Shown: piece after piece, positions 7,037 to 9,517 of the stretch | How the letters are laid out: each line of letters begins with the position of its first letter | How positions within the stretch are numbered: position 1 is the first letter of the stretch | Assembly (NCBI GenBank): GCA_023230905.1 | Contig: JALNWL010000091.1 | Location: forward strand, 1-9,517 | Source: Syntrophales bacterium | GTDB taxonomy: Bacteria > Desulfobacterota > Syntrophia > Syntrophales > UBA2251 | Length of the DNA: 9,517 bases | Reading direction: 5' to 3' | Program-made: the position numbers and the translations under genes | Notes under the pieces: generated by a model | Database searches by the model: none | What the model was told of the DNA's origin: nothing | What the model saw: only the letters and a program-made list of their open reading frames with translations

Positions 7037-8110
7037 ATGAAACGGGACCGCTTCAAGAACGTGTCCACCCTCGCCGCAGAAGGTTCCTCCAAGCGCAGGA
7101 TCGATCACTTCGATCCGGGACCGGTGATCCGCAACCCTCATCTCCAGTCGATTCTCGCCAGCCTGAAACTGCGGGTCCTCGGACCGAATCCCCTGGTGAC
7201 CGCAGCAAGGGAACTCATTCTCGACGCGGGCGGCGGGGTCCGGCTCCAGGGGTTCTGGTCACGTCATGATCCCCCCACCCGGGGGCTCGTGGCGATGATC
7301 CACGGCTGGGAGGGAAGCGCCGCTTCAGCTTATATGCTGTCTTGCGGCCGTGCCCTGTTCCGCCGGGGGTTCGACGTCTTCCGACTGAACCTCCGGGACC
7401 ACGGGGACAGTCATCACCTGAACAAGGATCTCTTTCACGGCGCCCGGATCGACGAGGTGTTCCAGGCCGTGATCGCCGTCGCCGCCCTCTCTCCCGGGAT
7501 GCCCTTTTTCATCGTCGGATTCTCCCTCGGGGGTAATTTCGCCTTGCGCATTGGCCTCCGGGCGGGCAACGGATCCCTGCCGACGCTGCGGAGAATCTTC
7601 TCGATCAGCCCTGCGCTCGACCCCTACAAGGCCACCCTGGCCATCGACCGGGGACCGGCCCTGTATCGCCACTATTTTCTCCACAAGTGGAAACGCTCCC
7701 TCCGCAGAAAACAGGCCCTGTTTCCGAATTGTTACGATTTCTCCGCACACCTTTCGCATACAACGCTCATCGGCCTCACGGAAGCCCTGATGTCTCATAA
7801 TCCGGAATACGAGAACTACACCGACTATTTTCGGGCTTACACCCTCACCGACGCCCTCCTGGTGCCTCTATCGGTACCGGTGACCATGATTACCTCGCGG
7901 GATGACCCGGTCGTCCCCGTGGAAGATTTTTACCCGCTCGGAAACAACGCCCGCGCGGAGATCCTCATCCAGCCCTACGGAGGCCATTGCGGATTCATGC
8001 AACTCTACCCTCCGGGATGCTGGTACGAACCTTGGATCGCGGCCCGGATGCTGGACGAACTTGAAGAGGCGTTTCATCGCTCCCGCCGAAACCCTGGGGG
8101 GCGTTCCTGA
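7037..8110 (+). CDS. YheT-family alpha/beta hydrolase
   Basis: This 357-residue protein belongs to the YheT-type alpha/beta-fold hydrolases (COG0429), close to the roughly 340 residues of E. coli YheT. The family opening RNPHLQSILASL (YheT: RNPHLQT) comes first, then the oxyanion segment MIHGWEG, and NLRDHGDSHHLN. The nucleophile elbow is GFSLGGN with Ser163, the acid is Asp289 or Asp290 in TSRDDPVVP, and the base is His317 in YGGHCGF, so the triad is complete. It is probably a cytoplasmic esterase; the substrate is unknown. I prefer the ATG at 7037 because the residues encoded from the in-frame TTG at 7001 look non-conserved, but the ATG has no ribosome site, so the TTG remains possible. Its TGA overlaps the ATG of the Nudix gene by one base (TGATG), implying coupled translation. 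Confidence 0.9.
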   Translation: MKRDRFKNVSTLAAEGSSKRRIDHFDPGPVIRNPHLQSILASLKLRVLGPNPLVTAARELILDAGGGVRLQGFWSRHDPPTRGLVAMIHGWEGSAASAYMLSCGRALFRRGFDVFRLNLRDHGDSHHLNKDLFHGARIDEVFQAVIAVAALSPGMPFFIVGFSLGGNFALRIGLRAGNGSLPTLRRIFSISPALDPYKATLAIDRGPALYRHYFLHKWKRSLRRKQALFPNCYDFSAHLSHTTLIGLTEALMSHNPEYENYTDYFRAYTLTDALLVPLSVPVTMITSRDDPVVPVEDFYPLGNNARAEILIQPYGGHCGFMQLYPPGCWYEPWIAARMLDELEEAFHRSRRNPGGRS

Positions 8111-8958
8111 TGGACCGAGGCCTGCTGGCAGACAGGGAACGCTTCGTGAACCGGATCGTCTCATGCCTGGGTCGATGCGAACTCGACTATGCTCTACCCC
8201 CATCGTCCGGCGATGCGGACCCTGTTCTTCCGGCCGGCGTTTTGTTTCTCCTCTCCTTCCGGACCGACCCGCTCTCGCCGGACCCGGACAACGGAGAATT
8301 CGTCCTGCACCTGATCAAACGCTCAGCCACGGTGGCCCAGGGGGGCGATCTCAGCTGTCCCGGGGGCATCCTCGATCCACGCCGGGATCCGGTCGGACGA
8401 TGCCTCCTCCCCCGCCTCTTCCCCATCATCCCCCGGGCCGTGAACCGGGAACTGGCCCGCCGGGACGCCGCTACCCGTCGCGCCGTCCTCCTGTTTCTGG
8501 CAAACGCCCTCCGGGAGAGCTGGGAAGAGGTTCGTCTGCGGCCCTGGCAGGTTCGATTTCTCGGCGCCCTTCCCCCGTATAGCCTGCTGCTTCTTAAGCG
8601 AAGAATCTTTCCCGTTGTCGGCCTTCTCGACGGAACTTGGCGCCCCCGGATCAATGCCGAGGTGGAACGGATCGTGGAGATCCCGCTCCGCGCCTTCTTC
8701 GATCCGGCCAATTACGCCTGGTTCGATTTTTCCCTGCCCGATGGGACCTCCGACCATACCGGAATGCCCGCCGAGTTTCCCTGTCTCCTCTATCGCGAAG
8801 CGGATGGCCGCCTGGAAGTTCTCTGGGGAGCGACCTTCAACATCACGATGACCTTTCTCAAGATCGCCGCCGATTTCGAGCGGCCCGCCATCATGCGAGA
8901 CCGGGTCGTTCGCCGCACCCTCCCCCCCGGATACCTCCGGGGGAGTAACCGGTCCTGA
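8110..8958 (+). CDS. Nudix hydrolase, CoA-pyrophosphatase-like, with a split Nudix box
   Basis: The 282-residue product resembles NudL-type CoA diphosphatases, which cleave CoA or acyl-CoA to a phosphopantetheine product and 3',5'-ADP. HLIKRSATVAQGGDLSCPGG (about 67-86) matches the NudL pattern R...H.GEV.FPGG, although the His is Gln and the Phe is Cys. The catalytic helix ALRESWEEV has Arg135, Glu136, Glu139 and Glu140 in the metal-binding places. LGALPPYSLLLLKRRIFPVVGLL and VERIVEIPLRAFFDP match the C-terminal half of the family. Between the two Gly (85-86) and Arg135 are about 49 residues instead of roughly 14, so an insert of about 35 Arg/Leu-rich residues (about 92-128) splits the box. 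The frame is open throughout, so it is not a visible frameshift. The ATG (8110) overlaps the hydrolase stop, and no clear Shine-Dalgarno is seen. Substrate specificity is uncertain. Confidence 0.85.
   Translation: MDRGLLADRERFVNRIVSCLGRCELDYALPPSSGDADPVLPAGVLFLLSFRTDPLSPDPDNGEFVLHLIKRSATVAQGGDLSCPGGILDPRRDPVGRCLLPRLFPIIPRAVNRELARRDAATRRAVLLFLANALRESWEEVRLRPWQVRFLGALPPYSLLLLKRRIFPVVGLLDGTWRPRINAEVERIVEIPLRAFFDPANYAWFDFSLPDGTSDHTGMPAEFPCLLYREADGRLEVLWGATFNITMTFLKIAADFERPAIMRDRVVRRTLPPGYLRGSNRS
8920..8945 (+). other. GC-rich hairpin at the 3' end of the Nudix gene
   Basis: CCCCCGG (8924-8930) and CCGGGGG (8937-8943) can form a very stable seven-pair stem with a six-base loop, extended by CT/AG (8920-8921 and 8944-8945) past a bulge. 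It overlaps the last codons. There is no T tract directly after it, so it is not a standard intrinsic terminator, but it could stabilise the mRNA end. Confidence 0.35.
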
Positions 8959-8977
8959 CGGCGGCAGCCCTTTTCCC

Positions 8978-9007
8978 TTGACAAGGAAGCCGGCGTGCGG
9001 ATAGCGT
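8978..9007 (+). promoter_or_regulatory. Candidate promoter of the aminotransferase gene
   Basis: An exact TTGACA (8978-8983) sits inside a small palindrome, CCTTGACAAGG (8976-8986). The -10 is unclear: GATAGC at a 16-base spacing or TAGCGT at an 18-base spacing, either one overlapping the left arm of the large dyad that follows. A regulator bound to the dyad or palindrome would block this promoter. Confidence 0.4.
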
Positions 9008-9031
9008 TTGGGGGGTAATCCGCACGCTGGC
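8989..9031 (+). other. Large inverted repeat (hairpin 1) ahead of the aminotransferase
   Basis: GCCGGCGTGCGGAT (8989-9002) pairs with ATCCGCACGCTGGC (9018-9031) over 14 positions with a single G-T pair, around a 15-base loop that contains six G. The inner ten pairs are perfect. There is no T run, so it is not an intrinsic terminator. It may be an operator dyad or an RNA hairpin. Confidence 0.75.
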
Positions 9032-9052
9032 AGCTCTCTCCCGTGCCAGCGT
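9024..9052 (+). other. Alternative hairpin 2, exclusive with hairpin 1
   Basis: ACGCTGGCA (9024-9032) is perfectly complementary to TGCCAGCGT (9044-9052), with an 11-base pyrimidine-rich loop. Its left arm reuses the right arm of the preceding dyad, so the two RNA folds cannot coexist. Confidence 0.65.
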
Positions 9053-9069
9053 CGCGGCCCGATCAAACC

Positions 9070-9086
9070 GCCGTCCGCAGGACGGC
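9070..9086 (+). other. Hairpin 3, just upstream of the aminotransferase start
   Basis: GCCGTCC (9070-9076) and GGACGGC (9080-9086) form a perfect seven-pair stem with loop GCA. It ends 22 bases before the ATG and leaves the AGGA ribosome site (9095-9098) free. No T run follows it, so it is not a classical terminator. Confidence 0.6.
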
Positions 9087-9108
9087 TTCACTCCAGGAAC
9101 GGATCGTC

Positions 9109-9517
9109 ATGAACGAAACGGCGGCCACCCCGTCTTGCAACAACCGGATCTCGGATCGGGCCCGGACCCTTCGCCCCTTCATCGTCATGGATGTCCTCGA
9201 GAAGGCACAGGAAAAGGAAAAGCGGGGCGACAGCGTCATCCATCTGGAGGTCGGCGAGCCGGACTTCGACACCCCGGAGTGCATCAAGGAAGCCTGTTTC
9301 CGCGCCGTCCGGGAGGGCAAGACGCACTACACGCACAGCCTCGGCCTGCTCGAACTTCGCGAAGCCATCTGCAAACACTACTGGCTGACCTATCGCGTCC
9401 GCATCTCCCCGGACCAGATCATCGTCACCTCCGGCACCTCGCCCGCGATGCTCCTGATCTTTGCCGCCCTGCTCGAAAAGGAAGACGAGGTCATCATTTC
9501 CGACCCCCACTACGCCT
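9109..9517 (+). CDS. Class I/II PLP aminotransferase, N-terminal part (3' end outside window)
   Basis: The first 136 residues of a fold-type I PLP aminotransferase are present; the frame runs off the window end, and the PLP-binding lysine lies beyond it. The N-terminal GEPDFDTP (49-56) is the substrate-closing segment of aspartate and alanine aminotransferases. THYTHSLGLLELREAI (72-87) matches the T.YT...G...LR.AI region, and VTSGTSPAMLLIFAALLEKEDEVIISDPHYA covers the start of the PLP phosphate-binding region and the following strand. This is the AspC/AlaT-like group; which amino acid it uses cannot be told from this part. The ATG at 9109 has AGGA (9095-9098) ten bases upstream. It stands apart from the Nudix gene by 150 bases that contain its own candidate promoter and three hairpins, so it probably starts a new transcript. 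Confidence 0.93.
   Translation, partial: MNETAATPSCNNRISDRARTLRPFIVMDVLEKAQEKEKRGDSVIHLEVGEPDFDTPECIKEACFRAVREGKTHYTHSLGLLELREAICKHYWLTYRVRISPDQIIVTSGTSPAMLLIFAALLEKEDEVIISDPHYA

Noticed and set aside
9070..9086. Hairpin as an intrinsic terminator of the Nudix transcript
   Set aside because: The stem is followed by TTCACTCC, not by a T run, and it lies only 22 bases before a start codon.

Overview
The window is a GC-rich, gene-dense chromosomal stretch from a bacterium. The gene set suggests a member of Desulfobacterota (former Deltaproteobacteria), perhaps a Syntrophales-like anaerobe. The main pointers are an acetyl-CoA hydrolase/transferase fused to a GNAT domain, and a tRNA-Met(CAT) of a form I associate with that phylum. 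The taxon is an inference from gene style, not from a search. There is no CRISPR array, insertion sequence, prophage gene or integrase.

Layout. Positions 3-797 (+) hold the C-terminal half of L-aspartate oxidase (nadB). Facing it on the minus strand are adenylosuccinate lyase (purB, 1465-2766) and a small lipoprotein (860-1468); they share an ATGA stop/start overlap, so they form one transcript. A divergent intergenic region (2767-2955) separates purB from a large plus-strand gene (2956-4824), which encodes a CoA-transferase-like domain fused to a GNAT acyltransferase domain. A 110-base gap with a possible 30-codon leader ORF leads to an exported protein (4935-6665), which has a TolB/CsgG-like N-terminal domain, a proline-rich linker and four FG-GAP/VCBS-type acidic repeats. 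A tRNA-Met(CAT) gene (6712-6788) follows, with a clear sigma-70-type promoter and a strong intrinsic terminator. After a gap of about 200 bases holding two tiny ORFs comes a two-gene unit: a YheT-type alpha/beta hydrolase (7037-8110) whose stop overlaps the start of a Nudix hydrolase (8110-8958). The window ends in the N-terminal third of a class I PLP aminotransferase (9109-9517), preceded by a 150-base leader with several hairpins, two of which exclude each other.

Function. nadB (NAD synthesis), purB (purine synthesis) and the aminotransferase are housekeeping genes. The most unusual items are (1) the CoA-transferase/GNAT fusion, where by my alignment the usual catalytic glutamate position is a tyrosine, which suggests an acyl-CoA-sensing protein acyltransferase; (2) the Nudix hydrolase, whose signature box is split by about 35 extra residues; and (3) the alternative-hairpin leader ahead of the aminotransferase. 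I see no multi-gene defence or mobile system here.
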